From JABCPH02 sp963524305 (GTDB lineage: Bacteria; Fusobacteriota; Fusobacteriia; Fusobacteriales; Leptotrichiaceae): 64,000 nucleotides of DNA. The notes under the pieces are model-generated. The model was given only the letters and a program-made list of their open reading frames with translations. It was not told where the DNA came from and made no database searches. The DNA is taken from assembly GCA_963524305.1 (NCBI GenBank), contig CAURGH010000007.1:26901-90900 (forward strand), read 5' to 3'. A program made the position numbers and the translations under genes. This document shows, one piece after another, positions 55,848 through 64,000 of the stretch; position 1 is the first letter of the stretch, and each line of letters opens with the position of its first letter.

Positions 55848-57443
55848 ATGAAAAAAATGTCGGTATTATTAGCATTAGTGCTAATGTTTGTTTTATCATG
55901 TGGCGGACATGGAAATAAAGGTAAAGAACTAGTATTGAATCTAGGGACAGCACCAACTTCAATTGATCCGCAAATTACTACTGATATCGCAGGTGGTACA
56001 GTAGATGATTTGTTAATGGAAGGATTATTGAGAAAAGATAAAGATGGGAAATCAGTGCCAGGAATTGCAGAAAAATGGGAATCAACTCCAGATGGATTAA
56101 AATGGACATTCCATTTAAGAGATGCAAAATGGTCAAATGGGGATCCTATCACAGCAAATGATTTTAAAGCAGGTTGGTTAAGAGCGTTAGATCCTAAAAC
56201 AGGAGCTGAAAATGCTTATTTGTTATTTATGATTAAAAATGCAGAAGAATTTAATAGTGGAAAAGCAACAGCTGATCAAGTGGGAATCAAAGTTGTAGAT
56301 CCTAAAACTTTAGTAGTAGAATTGAAAACACCAACACCATATTTTGATGATTTGGTAACATTTAAAGCGTACATGCCTTTGAATGAAAAATTCTTTAAAG
56401 CAAAAGGAGATAAATATTTTGCAGAAACACCAGATAACACAATTTCATCAGGTCCATATGTTTTGAAAAAATGGACTCAAGATTCAGATTTGAAATTTGA
56501 AAAAAATCCTAATTATTGGGATGCTAAAAATGTAAAAACTGATGCTATCACATTGAAATTGACTGAAGATACAACAGCAGCGTTTAATGCGTTTAAAAAT
56601 AAAGAATTAGATGTAACAAAAGTAACTTACCAACAAGCTAAAGCGTATAAAGGTAAACCTGAATTAGTAAATGCTGCAGATGGTGGAATGTGGTACTTAT
56701 TGTTAAATAATAAAGTAAAACCTTTGAATAATACGAAAGTAAGACAAGCATTACAATATGCGATAAATAGACAAGAATTGATTTCTACAGTATTAGAAGG
56801 TTCAGAAAAAAATACAAATACATTTACTCCAAGTGGAGTTGGAATTAAAGGGTTAAAAGGAGATTTTGCTGAAGAAGTTCCTACAAAAATACCAGAATTT
56901 AATGTAGCAAAAGCTAAACAATTATTGGCTGAAGGATTGAAAGAAGAAGGAATGACTAAAATGCCAGAATTAGAAGTAATTTTTGCTGATACAGGAAGTA
57001 CTAAAATGATTGCTCAATACATTCAAGAAAATTTGAGTAAAAATTTAGGAATTAAATTGAATTTACAAGTTGTAACAGGAAAAGAAAGAATTAGTAGATC
57101 TAAACAAAGAAATTACCAAATTGCAATCGCTAACTGGACAGGAGATTTCAAAGATCCAATTACATATTTAGATATTTTTGAATCAACTAATAAAGGTGCA
57201 AACCGTGGAGATTTCTCAAATGCTGAATATGATGCGTTGTCTAAAAAAGCTAAATCTACAGCTGATCCAGCAGTTAGAGTTCCAGCTATGATTAAAATGG
57301 AAAAAATAATTTCTGAACAAACACCAGTAGTTGTATTATTCCAAAGACAAAAAAATTATTTAGTAAATCCTAAAGTAAAAGGACTTGGATTTGTAGCAAT
57401 TGGTGGAGAATTTAACTTTAAAGATTTAGAAGTTAATAAATAA
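55848..57443 (+). CDS. oppA: Peptide-binding lipoprotein OppA (paralogue 4)
   Basis: Family 5 binding protein, 531 residues, signal MKKMSVLLALVLMFVLSC (lipobox Cys18). The mature start is GTAPTSIDPQITTDIAGGTV. It shares long blocks with paralogue 3, while ligand-pocket regions differ (e.g. VTYQQAKAYKGKPELVNAAD against ITAEQAREYEGKPELVKSKD), suggesting a different peptide preference. It is the last of the series, with its own promoter and terminator. Confidence 0.92.
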   Translation: MKKMSVLLALVLMFVLSCGGHGNKGKELVLNLGTAPTSIDPQITTDIAGGTVDDLLMEGLLRKDKDGKSVPGIAEKWESTPDGLKWTFHLRDAKWSNGDPITANDFKAGWLRALDPKTGAENAYLLFMIKNAEEFNSGKATADQVGIKVVDPKTLVVELKTPTPYFDDLVTFKAYMPLNEKFFKAKGDKYFAETPDNTISSGPYVLKKWTQDSDLKFEKNPNYWDAKNVKTDAITLKLTEDTTAAFNAFKNKELDVTKVTYQQAKAYKGKPELVNAADGGMWYLLLNNKVKPLNNTKVRQALQYAINRQELISTVLEGSEKNTNTFTPSGVGIKGLKGDFAEEVPTKIPEFNVAKAKQLLAEGLKEEGMTKMPELEVIFADTGSTKMIAQYIQENLSKNLGIKLNLQVVTGKERISRSKQRNYQIAIANWTGDFKDPITYLDIFESTNKGANRGDFSNAEYDALSKKAKSTADPAVRVPAMIKMEKIISEQTPVVVLFQRQKNYLVNPKVKGLGFVAIGGEFNFKDLEVNK

Positions 57444-57489
57444 TAAATTTCTTGGATTTTGAAAAATAAAATTTGAAGAATAGGAAAAG

Positions 57490-57524
57490 TTGGCAAGACA
57501 TTGAATTGTTTTGTCAATTTTTTT
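57490..57524 (+). terminator. Terminator after oppA paralogue 4
   Basis: TTGGCAAGACA (57490-57500) pairs with TGTTTTGTCAA (57507-57517) with G-U pairs, followed by seven T. It overlaps the -35 box of the next promoter. Confidence 0.75.
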
Positions 57525-57540
57525 GATTATATGATATAAT
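57511..57540 (+). promoter_or_regulatory. Promoter of mnmG
   Basis: TTGTCA, an 18-base spacer and TATAAT. The -35 box lies inside the 3' arm of the preceding terminator; the leader to mnmG is about 67 bases. Confidence 0.6.
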
Positions 57541-57613
57541 AGTTTATAATGTAATAAATTATAAAAAATAAATACGATTTTTATAAATAGAGAAAATTTA
57601 GAGAGGAGAGAAA

Positions 57614-59500
57614 ATGAGAAATTATGATGTTATTGTCGTTGGTGCAGGACATGCTGGCATAGAGGCGGCTTTGGCTTCAGCGAGATTAGGATTGAAAACA
57701 GCTATTTTTACAATAACACTTGATAATATTGGTGTGATGTCTTGTAATCCGTCAGTTGGAGGTCCGGCGAAAAGTCATTTGGCGAAGGAAGTGGATGCTC
57801 TTGGTGGAGAAATGGGAAGAAATATGGACAAAAGTTTTGTTCAAATGAGAATTTTGAATACGAAGAAGGGTCCAGCGGTAAGGTCTTTACGGGCACAGGC
57901 TGATAGAAAAATTTATGCGAGGGAAATGAAGAAAACTGTTGAAGCACAAGAAAACTTGGATACAGTTCAAGATATTGTAACGGAATTAGTTGTCGAAGAT
58001 GGAGAAATTCGAGGGATTAAAACGAAAACGGGAATGGAATTTTTGGCAAAGGCCGTTGTAATTGCTTCGGGGACATTTTTGAGAGGATTATTGTATATTG
58101 GAGATAAGAGAGTAAAAGGTGGAAGAATGGGAGAATTGTCGGCTGATGATTTGACAGGTTCGCTGGAAAAATTAGGATTTAAAATGGGAAGATTCAAAAC
58201 AGGGACACCGCCTAGATTGGATATTCGTACATTGGACTTGGAAAAATTGGAGGAACAGCCTGGAATTACTGGGATTCCATTGAAATTTTCAATGAGAACT
58301 TCTGATGAGGAAGTTACTGAAAAGCCACAATTATCTTGCTATTTGACTAGAACGAATGCTAAGACGCATGAAATAATATTGGGGAATTTAGATAAGGCAC
58401 CGATGTATAATGGAAGTATTTCGAGTACTGGTCCGAGATATTGTCCTTCGATTGAAGATAAAGTTGTAAAATTTAATGATAAGGATAGTCATCATTTGTT
58501 TTTAGAGCCAGAAGGGTTTGAGACTACGGAAGTGTATATTAGTGGACTTTCTACAAGCTATCCTGCAGAATATCAGCAAAAAATTGTGAATACGATTGAA
58601 GGTTTGGAAAATGCACATATTATGAGATACGGATATGCAGTTGAATATGATATTGTTGATCCTAGTGAGCTTGATTATACGCTTGAAACACGAAAAGTTA
58701 AAGGGCTTTTTTTAGCAGGGCAAGTTAATGGAACAAGTGGATATGAAGAAGCTGCTGCACAAGGTATTATCGCTGGAATAAATGCGGCTTTGAAGGTAAA
58801 AGGTGAGGAACCGTTGATTTTGGATAGAGAAACTTCGTATATTGGGACAATGATTGATGATTTAATTAATAAAGAATTATTTGAGCCATATAGAATGTTT
58901 ACAGCAAGATCTGAGTATCGTTTGATTTTACGTGAGGACAATGCGGATATTCGATTGTCAGAAAAAGGTTATAAAATTGGATTGTTGGATAAAAAATATT
59001 ATGATAAAGTTTTGGAGAAAAAGAAAAATGTTGAAGAAACAATCATAAAACTGGAAGATACGAAATTGGGAACTAGTAATAAAAGATTGGTTGAGGTTTT
59101 GGAAAAATATGGTGAATCATTGAAAAGTGGAACTACTTTGAAGGAAATTTTGAGAAGACCGAAAGTAACTTATGAAGACATTAAATATATTGCAGAAATT
59201 ATTGAAAATGGGCCTCAGTTGACATTTGATGCGGAAACTGAATATCAAATTGAGGTGCAAGTTAAATATGAAGGTTACATTGCGAAGGCTATGCAAGTGA
59301 TGGAAAAACATAAAAAACTTGATGATAAACAAATTCCAAAAGATTTTGATTATGATTCGATGAAAGGGATTACGCGTGAGGCTAAACAAAGATTGAAGGA
59401 AGGTAGACCTTACAATGTTGGTCAGGCGTCGAGAATGTCTGGAGTAACGCCAGCAGATATTTCGGTTTTACTGATGTATTTGGATGGAGTTTTGAAATAG
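57614..59500 (+). CDS. mnmG: tRNA uridine-5-carboxymethylaminomethyl modification enzyme
   Basis: MnmG (GidA) with MnmE modifies the wobble uridine of several tRNAs. The FAD site is VVGAGHAGIEAALASARLG; further hallmarks are GVMSCNPSVGGPAKSHL, GTFLRGLLYIGDKRVKGGRMGE and FTARSEYRLILREDNAD. It is 628 residues long. It has its own promoter, and GAGAGGAGAG precedes the ATG. It is followed by rsmG, the classic mnmG-rsmG order. mnmE is not in the window. Confidence 0.96.
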   Translation: MRNYDVIVVGAGHAGIEAALASARLGLKTAIFTITLDNIGVMSCNPSVGGPAKSHLAKEVDALGGEMGRNMDKSFVQMRILNTKKGPAVRSLRAQADRKIYAREMKKTVEAQENLDTVQDIVTELVVEDGEIRGIKTKTGMEFLAKAVVIASGTFLRGLLYIGDKRVKGGRMGELSADDLTGSLEKLGFKMGRFKTGTPPRLDIRTLDLEKLEEQPGITGIPLKFSMRTSDEEVTEKPQLSCYLTRTNAKTHEIILGNLDKAPMYNGSISSTGPRYCPSIEDKVVKFNDKDSHHLFLEPEGFETTEVYISGLSTSYPAEYQQKIVNTIEGLENAHIMRYGYAVEYDIVDPSELDYTLETRKVKGLFLAGQVNGTSGYEEAAAQGIIAGINAALKVKGEEPLILDRETSYIGTMIDDLINKELFEPYRMFTARSEYRLILREDNADIRLSEKGYKIGLLDKKYYDKVLEKKKNVEETIIKLEDTKLGTSNKRLVEVLEKYGESLKSGTTLKEILRRPKVTYEDIKYIAEIIENGPQLTFDAETEYQIEVQVKYEGYIAKAMQVMEKHKKLDDKQIPKDFDYDSMKGITREAKQRLKEGRPYNVGQASRMSGVTPADISVLLMYLDGVLK

Positions 59501-59648
59501 GAATTTTTAAGAAGTTTTTGATTGGAAAAAGACAAATAAATATAGTAAAAATTTTGTGTAAATAGAAAATAAATTATATTTATTTAAAATAGTTTAGATT
59601 AAAAAAATATATAAAAATAAAAGAAAAGAGAAATTGAAGAGAAAAATT

Positions 59649-60353
59649 ATGGAAAATGAAAAAAAATATTTTGAGGAATTACTTACAAAATCAAGTATTG
59701 AAGTGAATGATGAAGCAAAAAGTAAAATGTTGAGTTTTTTGGAATTGTTGTATGAAAAAAATCAAGTTATGAATCTGACGGCAATTAGGGATAAAGAAGG
59801 AATGATTGAGAAACATTTTATAGATTCGTTATTGTTGACAAAAGTTATTAAAGATGAGGAAAAGTCATTTATTGATGTTGGAACGGGAGCTGGATTTCCA
59901 GGATTGGTTCTTGCGATTTTTTATCCAGAAAAAAGCTTTTTGTTAGTGGATTCTGTTAGAAAAAAAATTGAATTTATAAATGAAATTATTGAAAAATTAG
60001 AATTGGAAAATGTGAAAACTAGTTTTGAGAGAGCTGAAGAATTGATAAAAGGTAAAAGAGAGACATTTGATGTGGCACTTTGTAGAGGAGTTGCTAATTT
60101 GAGAATAATTTTAGAGTACATGATTCCGTTTATTAAAATTAATGGAAGATTTTTACCACAAAAATTGAATTTGAATGAGGTTGAAGAGTCTGGAAATGCG
60201 TTGAAACTTTTGGGATCGACAATTGAAGAAATTCATAAATTTAATTTGCCAAAATGTGGTGATGAGAGAATAATTTTGGAAATTGTGAAGAATAAGAAGA
60301 CGCATGAGAAATACCCTAGAAAAACTGGGATTCCAGCAAAAAAACCTTTGTAA
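59649..60353 (+). CDS. rsmG: 16S rRNA (guanine-527-N7) methyltransferase
   Basis: RsmG methylates G527 of 16S rRNA with S-adenosylmethionine. The SAM-binding loop FIDVGTGAGFPGLVLAIF and the preceding NLTAIRDKEGMIEKHFIDSL are diagnostic, and CRGVANLRIILEYMIP is conserved. The frame is open to TTG 59634, but ATG 59649 fits better with the usual start (234 residues). It ends with a basic tail KYPRKTGIPAKKPL, which is typical. Confidence 0.93.
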   Translation: MENEKKYFEELLTKSSIEVNDEAKSKMLSFLELLYEKNQVMNLTAIRDKEGMIEKHFIDSLLLTKVIKDEEKSFIDVGTGAGFPGLVLAIFYPEKSFLLVDSVRKKIEFINEIIEKLELENVKTSFERAEELIKGKRETFDVALCRGVANLRIILEYMIPFIKINGRFLPQKLNLNEVEESGNALKLLGSTIEEIHKFNLPKCGDERIILEIVKNKKTHEKYPRKTGIPAKKPL

Positions 60354-60410
60354 TTACAACTTTTTTTATCATTACAAAAAGAAAAAATAAATAAGCAAGA
60401 GAGGAAAAAT

Positions 60411-61589
60411 ATGAATAAACCAATAAAATATACGCTTGAAGTAAAAGAGGGCAATGCTAGAGCAGGTGTAATTGAGACACCACATGGGAAAATTGAAACG
60501 CCTGTATTTATGCCAGTTGGAACGCAAGCGACAGTAAAAGCAATGACAAAAGAAGAGTTAGAGGAGATTAACTCACAAATAATTTTAGGAAACACTTATC
60601 ATTTGTATTTGAATCCAGGAGATGATTTAGTAGATGATTTTGGAGGCTTACACAAATTTATGAGATGGGATAGACCAATATTGACTGACAGTGGAGGATT
60701 CCAGGTATTTAGTTTGGGTTCGTTGAGAAGAATAAAGGAAGAGGGAGTGCATTTTAGATCGCATTTGGATGGATCGAAACATTTTTTGTCGCCTGAAAAA
60801 TCAATTTCAATTCAGAATAATTTAGGAAGTGACATCATGATGGTGTTGGATGAGTGCCCTCCAGGAATGTCTTCGAGAGAATATTTGATTCCTTCGATTG
60901 AGAGAACTACAAGATGGGCTAAAAGATGTATTGATGCGAATAAAAATAAGGACAGACAAGGATTATTTGCAATAGTTCAAGGTGGAATTTACGAGGATTT
61001 GAGGGATAAAAGTTTTGAGGAACTTTCTCGATATGATGAGGATTTTGCAGGATATGCTTTGGGAGGGCTTGCAGTTGGAGAGCCACGAGAAGATATGTAT
61101 AGAATTTTAGAGTATATTACGCCAAAATTACCTGAGAATAAACCAAGATATTTGATGGGAGTTGGAGAGCCGTTGGATATGCTTGAGGCAGTTGAATCTG
61201 GGATTGATATGATGGATTGTGTGCAACCGACAAGAATTGGAAGACACGGGACAGTATTTACAAAATATGGACGTTTAGTTATAAAAAATAAGGCTTATGA
61301 ATTGGATGACAGACCTTTGGATGAGGGATGTGACTGCTATGCTTGTAAAAATTATACGAGAGGATATATTAGACATTTATTCAAAGCGAAGGAAATTTTA
61401 GGACAGAGATTGGCAACGTATCATAATTTACACTTTTTGATAAAATTGATGAATGATTCGAGAGAAGCTATAAAAGAAGGTAGATTTAAGGAATTTAAAG
61501 ATGAATTTATAAAAAATTATACGCAAGGAAAAGAAAGTGAGTGGATAATCCCGAAAAGAATACCATCAACTAGAGATAATACGAGATAA
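60411..61589 (+). CDS. tgt: Queuine tRNA-ribosyltransferase (guanine transglycosylase)
   Basis: Tgt exchanges guanine 34 for the queuine precursor in tRNAs with GUN anticodons. Motifs: GNTYHLYLNPG, ILTDSGGFQVFSL with an active-site Asp, FAIVQGGIYEDLR and YALGGLAVGEP, plus the zinc ligands CDCYACKNYTRGYIRHL. It is 392 residues long, slightly above the usual. An AGAGAGG site precedes ATG 60411. No other queuosine gene is nearby. Confidence 0.95.
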   Translation: MNKPIKYTLEVKEGNARAGVIETPHGKIETPVFMPVGTQATVKAMTKEELEEINSQIILGNTYHLYLNPGDDLVDDFGGLHKFMRWDRPILTDSGGFQVFSLGSLRRIKEEGVHFRSHLDGSKHFLSPEKSISIQNNLGSDIMMVLDECPPGMSSREYLIPSIERTTRWAKRCIDANKNKDRQGLFAIVQGGIYEDLRDKSFEELSRYDEDFAGYALGGLAVGEPREDMYRILEYITPKLPENKPRYLMGVGEPLDMLEAVESGIDMMDCVQPTRIGRHGTVFTKYGRLVIKNKAYELDDRPLDEGCDCYACKNYTRGYIRHLFKAKEILGQRLATYHNLHFLIKLMNDSREAIKEGRFKEFKDEFIKNYTQGKESEWIIPKRIPSTRDNTR

Positions 61590-61652
61590 GAATTTTTAAT
61601 GGGTATATATTTTTTGTAACTAACTGAAAAGTAAATAATGCAAAATGTAAAA

Positions 61653-61682
61653 TTGACAATAGATATGGATTTCTTGTATAAT
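61653..61682 (+). promoter_or_regulatory. Consensus promoter immediately upstream of ylxM
   Basis: A perfect TTGACA (61653-61658), an 18-base spacer and a perfect TATAAT (61677-61682). The ylxM ATG at 61692 is only 10 bases after the -10 box. Confidence 0.75.
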
Positions 61683-61691
61683 GAGGGTATT

Positions 61692-62021
61692 ATGGACAAA
61701 TTAGAAGATTTTTTGAGATACTCGGTGCTTTTTTTGTATTATGGTGAGCTTTTTTCAAAGAAACAGAAGCAATATTTGGAGTTATATTTGGAGGAAAATA
61801 GTTCGTTTACGGAAATTGCGGAGAAGTATGGAGTTACAAGACAGGCAGTTTTTGATAATATAAAAAGAGGTTTTAAGCAGCTTGAGGAATATGAGAGCAA
61901 GCTGAAAATATTTGAGAGAGAAAAAGAATTGAAAAAAAGATTAGAAAATTTAAAAAATAATTTTACAAAAGGAAATTTAGAGAAAATAATAAAAGATTTT
62001 GGATATGATGAGGTGAATTAA
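61692..62021 (+). CDS. ylxM: YlxM/UPF0122-type helix-turn-helix protein
   Basis: A small DNA- or RNA-binding protein usually encoded just before ffh and thought to aid the signal recognition particle. It has RYSVLFLYYGELFSKKQKQY and a sigma-factor-like helix-turn-helix (SFTEIAEKYGVTRQAVFDNI), then a charged C-terminal helix. The frame is open to ATG 61638, but a perfect promoter lies inside that extension, so ATG 61692 (109 residues) is preferred. It overlaps ffh by one base (TAATG). Confidence 0.87.
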   Translation: MDKLEDFLRYSVLFLYYGELFSKKQKQYLELYLEENSSFTEIAEKYGVTRQAVFDNIKRGFKQLEEYESKLKIFEREKELKKRLENLKNNFTKGNLEKIIKDFGYDEVN

Positions 62022-63358
62022 TGTTTAATGGATTAGGAGATCGTTTTAAAGATATATTTAAAAAGGTAAGTGGTCAAGGGAAATTAACTGAAGGAAATAT
62101 GAAAGATGCACTTCGGGAAGTAAGATTGGCTTTATTGGAAGCGGATGTAAACTATACTGTTGCTAAAAGTTTTGTTGCAAAAATTAGAGAAAAAGCGCTG
62201 GGAGAAGAAGTAATTAACGGTGTAAATCCAACTCAGCAATTTATAAAAATAGTAAATGATGAATTAGTAGAAGTTTTAGGTGGAACGAATGTAGCAATTG
62301 CTAAGGCTGATAAAAATCCTACGATTATTATGCTTTCTGGACTTCAAGGAGCCGGGAAAACTACTTTCTCAGGAAAATTAGCAAAACATTTGAAATCAAA
62401 AGGAGAAAAACCGTTTTTGATTGGAGCCGATGTTTACAGACCTGCAGCAAAAAAACAATTGAAAGTGTTGGCTGATCAGATAAAAGTGCCTTCGTTTACG
62501 ATTGAAGATAGTACAGATGCATTAGAAATTTGTAGAAAAGGGATTGAAGCGGCGAAAGAAGAACATGCAACTTATGTAATTTTGGATACAGCTGGGAGAT
62601 TACACATTGATGAAGAATTGATGAAGGAATTACAACAAATTAAATCGGAAGTTAAACCGAATGAAATATTGTTAGTTGTAGATGGAATGACTGGGCAAGA
62701 TGCTGTAAATGTGGCAAAATCATTTAATGAAGAATTGGAAATAACGGGAGTTGTTCTTACAAAATTAGATGGAGATACTCGTGGTGGAGCTGCATTATCA
62801 GTAAAAGAAGTTGCTGGAAAACCAATAAAATTCATAAGTGAAGGTGAAAAATTAGATGATATCGCACCATTCCATCCAGATAGATTGGCTTCAAGAATTT
62901 TAGGAATGGGAGATGTTGTTTCTTTGGTTGAAAAAGCACAAGAAGCAATTGACGAAAAAGAAGCTAAAAAGATGGAAGAAAAATTTAGAAAAAATCAATT
63001 TGATTTTGAAGATTTCTTGAAACAATTTAAAATGATTAGAAAAATGGGATCAATTGCTGGAATTATGAAGATGATACCAGGTGTTGATACAAGCATGATT
63101 GATATGGGAATGGCTGAAAAAGAAATGAAAAAAGTCGAAGCAATTATTTGCTCTATGACTGTTCAAGAAAGAAGAGATCCAAAAATTTTGAAAAATGGAA
63201 GCAGAAAAGCTAGAATTGCCAAAGGAAGCGGAGTTACAGTAAACGAAATAAACAAATTAATCAAACAGTTTGAGCAAATGAAACAAATGATGAAAATGTT
63301 TAATAGTGGCGGATTCCCTGGGTTAGGTGGTGGAATGCTAAGAGGCCGTAGAAAATAG
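62021..63358 (+). CDS. ffh: Signal recognition particle protein Ffh
   Basis: Ffh binds signal sequences and 4.5S RNA and targets membrane proteins with FtsY. The NG domain has GLQGAGKTTFSGKLAKHL, DTAGRLHIDEELM, DGMTGQDAVNVA and TKLDGDTRGGAALS. The M domain holds the signal-binding Met-rich helices and the RNA-binding block SRKARIAKGSGV, ending in a Met/Gly-rich tail. The length of 445 is normal. It overlaps the ylxM stop by one base. Confidence 0.96.
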   Translation: MFNGLGDRFKDIFKKVSGQGKLTEGNMKDALREVRLALLEADVNYTVAKSFVAKIREKALGEEVINGVNPTQQFIKIVNDELVEVLGGTNVAIAKADKNPTIIMLSGLQGAGKTTFSGKLAKHLKSKGEKPFLIGADVYRPAAKKQLKVLADQIKVPSFTIEDSTDALEICRKGIEAAKEEHATYVILDTAGRLHIDEELMKELQQIKSEVKPNEILLVVDGMTGQDAVNVAKSFNEELEITGVVLTKLDGDTRGGAALSVKEVAGKPIKFISEGEKLDDIAPFHPDRLASRILGMGDVVSLVEKAQEAIDEKEAKKMEEKFRKNQFDFEDFLKQFKMIRKMGSIAGIMKMIPGVDTSMIDMGMAEKEMKKVEAIICSMTVQERRDPKILKNGSRKARIAKGSGVTVNEINKLIKQFEQMKQMMKMFNSGGFPGLGGGMLRGRRK

Positions 63359-63381
63359 AAAAAAATTGAGGGGGATTTTTT

Positions 63382-64000
63382 ATGGGAAAAAATGAGAGAA
63401 AAAAATTACCGATTGGAATATCGAATTTTAAAGAAATAATCGAAAATAACTACTACTACGTTGATAAAACTAATTTTATTGAGAGCATTTTAGAAGAAGG
63501 TTTCAAAGTAGAATTATTCACTCGTCCAAGAAGATTTGGAAAAACCTTAAATATATCAATGTTAAACTATTTTTTTAATATTGAAAATAAAGAAGAAAAT
63601 CGAAAATTATTTGAAAATTTGAATATTTCTAAAAGTAAATATTTTGAAAAACAGGGTAACTATCCGGTAATTTCGATTTCGTTTAGAAATTATGGGGAGA
63701 AAGACTGGGAGAATGGGTTTAAGATAATAAAACAAATAATCGGAGATTTATATACTGAACATAAATTTTTGATTGAAAAAATGGATGAGATTGAAATTGA
63801 AAAATTTAATTCGATCAGAAGAGAATCAGATAAAGGAAATTGGAGAAATTCATTATTAAACTTGACGAAGTATTTGTATGAATATTATGGAAAAAAAGTA
63901 GTCATTCTAATAGACGAATACGACCAACCAATAATAGATTCCTATGTAAAAGGCTACTATGAAGAAGCAATTGATTTTTTCAAAAGTTTTTACGGAAGTG
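63382..64000 (+). CDS. AAA-ATPase-like/DUF1703 protein, 3' end outside window
   Basis: The frame starts at ATG 63382 after GAGGGGG and runs off the window after 206 codons. It matches the AAA-ATPase-like family that often ends in a PD-(D/E)XK nuclease domain. Visible motifs are LPIGISNFKEIIE near the start, YYYVDKTNFI, a Walker A-like FTRPRRFGKTLNISML and Walker B VVILIDEYDQPI. Such genes are frequent and multi-copy in Fusobacteriota and Bacteroidota; the role is unknown. The nuclease half lies beyond the window. Confidence 0.83.
   Translation, partial: MGKNERKKLPIGISNFKEIIENNYYYVDKTNFIESILEEGFKVELFTRPRRFGKTLNISMLNYFFNIENKEENRKLFENLNISKSKYFEKQGNYPVISISFRNYGEKDWENGFKIIKQIIGDLYTEHKFLIEKMDEIEIEKFNSIRRESDKGNWRNSLLNLTKYLYEYYGKKVVILIDEYDQPIIDSYVKGYYEEAIDFFKSFYGS

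Noticed and set aside
1..64000. CRISPR arrays, tRNA or rRNA genes
   Set aside because: No regularly spaced repeats, no tRNA T-loop with a matching cloverleaf and no rRNA blocks were recognised by eye; a covariance search would be decisive.

Overview
The window is very AT-rich, gene-dense DNA from a Gram-negative-type anaerobe. The most likely source is a member of the Fusobacteriota, probably Leptotrichia or a close relative. The reasons are a low-GC, A-rich coding style with strong AAGGAG ribosome binding sites, together with outer-membrane genes (lpxD, bamA, a tamB-like gene, an autotransporter), a Rex repressor, an anaerobic sulfite reductase operon and a dipeptide/oligopeptide transporter with many binding proteins. 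The genus is an inference from gene content and style, not from a database match.

Layout. 1-1.6 kb: 3' part of an OLD-like ATPase/TOPRIM nuclease gene cut by the window edge. 1.7-15.6 kb: housekeeping genes on + (gatC, gatA, gatB, a PASTA-tailed penicillin-binding protein, priA, def, fmt, rex, folD, a biotin carrier protein, a CBS/CorC-type membrane protein, a Nudix hydrolase, apt). 15.7-20.4 kb: a bifunctional rel/spoT gene split by a 2,521-bp element. 20.4-28.2 kb: a small membrane protein, parB, tamB-like and bamA. 28.2-29.7 kb: a solo TnpB element of IS200/IS605 type. 29.8-34.2 kb: lpxD, a lipoprotein, hslO, ddl, luxS. 34.4-38.1 kb: an accessory block with a truncated LprI-like gene, an AIPR-type phage-resistance protein, a 5' fragment of tatD and two secreted proteins. 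38.1-40.5 kb: tatD and an ABC exporter pair. 40.6-46.1 kb on -: asrABC and an autotransporter. 46.4-57.4 kb: oppBCDF with four tandem oppA-type lipoproteins. 57.6-63.4 kb: mnmG, rsmG, tgt, a YlxM-like gene and ffh. The last 0.6 kb is the start of an AAA-ATPase-like gene cut by the window end.

The most interesting locus is the element in rel. Its left 0.6 kb has the hallmarks of a group I intron core (a matching P7 pair, a P8 hairpin, a GAAA-capped P9). It is followed by an IS607-type serine recombinase and a complete TnpB nuclease. This is the architecture of an IStron, a transposon that is also a self-splicing intron. Joining the flanking halves at the shared GGA restores one uninterrupted 717-codon Rel protein, so the stringent-response enzyme probably depends on RNA splicing. 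The insertion lies exactly between the ppGpp hydrolase half and the synthetase half.

Other leads are a nonsense-mutated copy of the tatD 5' end that marks an accessory insertion, a second RE-like hairpin upstream of the solo TnpB, a perfect palindrome in the asr leader, a large stem-loop in an oppA leader, and a consensus promoter whose start point would give a nearly leaderless ylxM mRNA. No rRNA, tRNA or CRISPR array was recognised.
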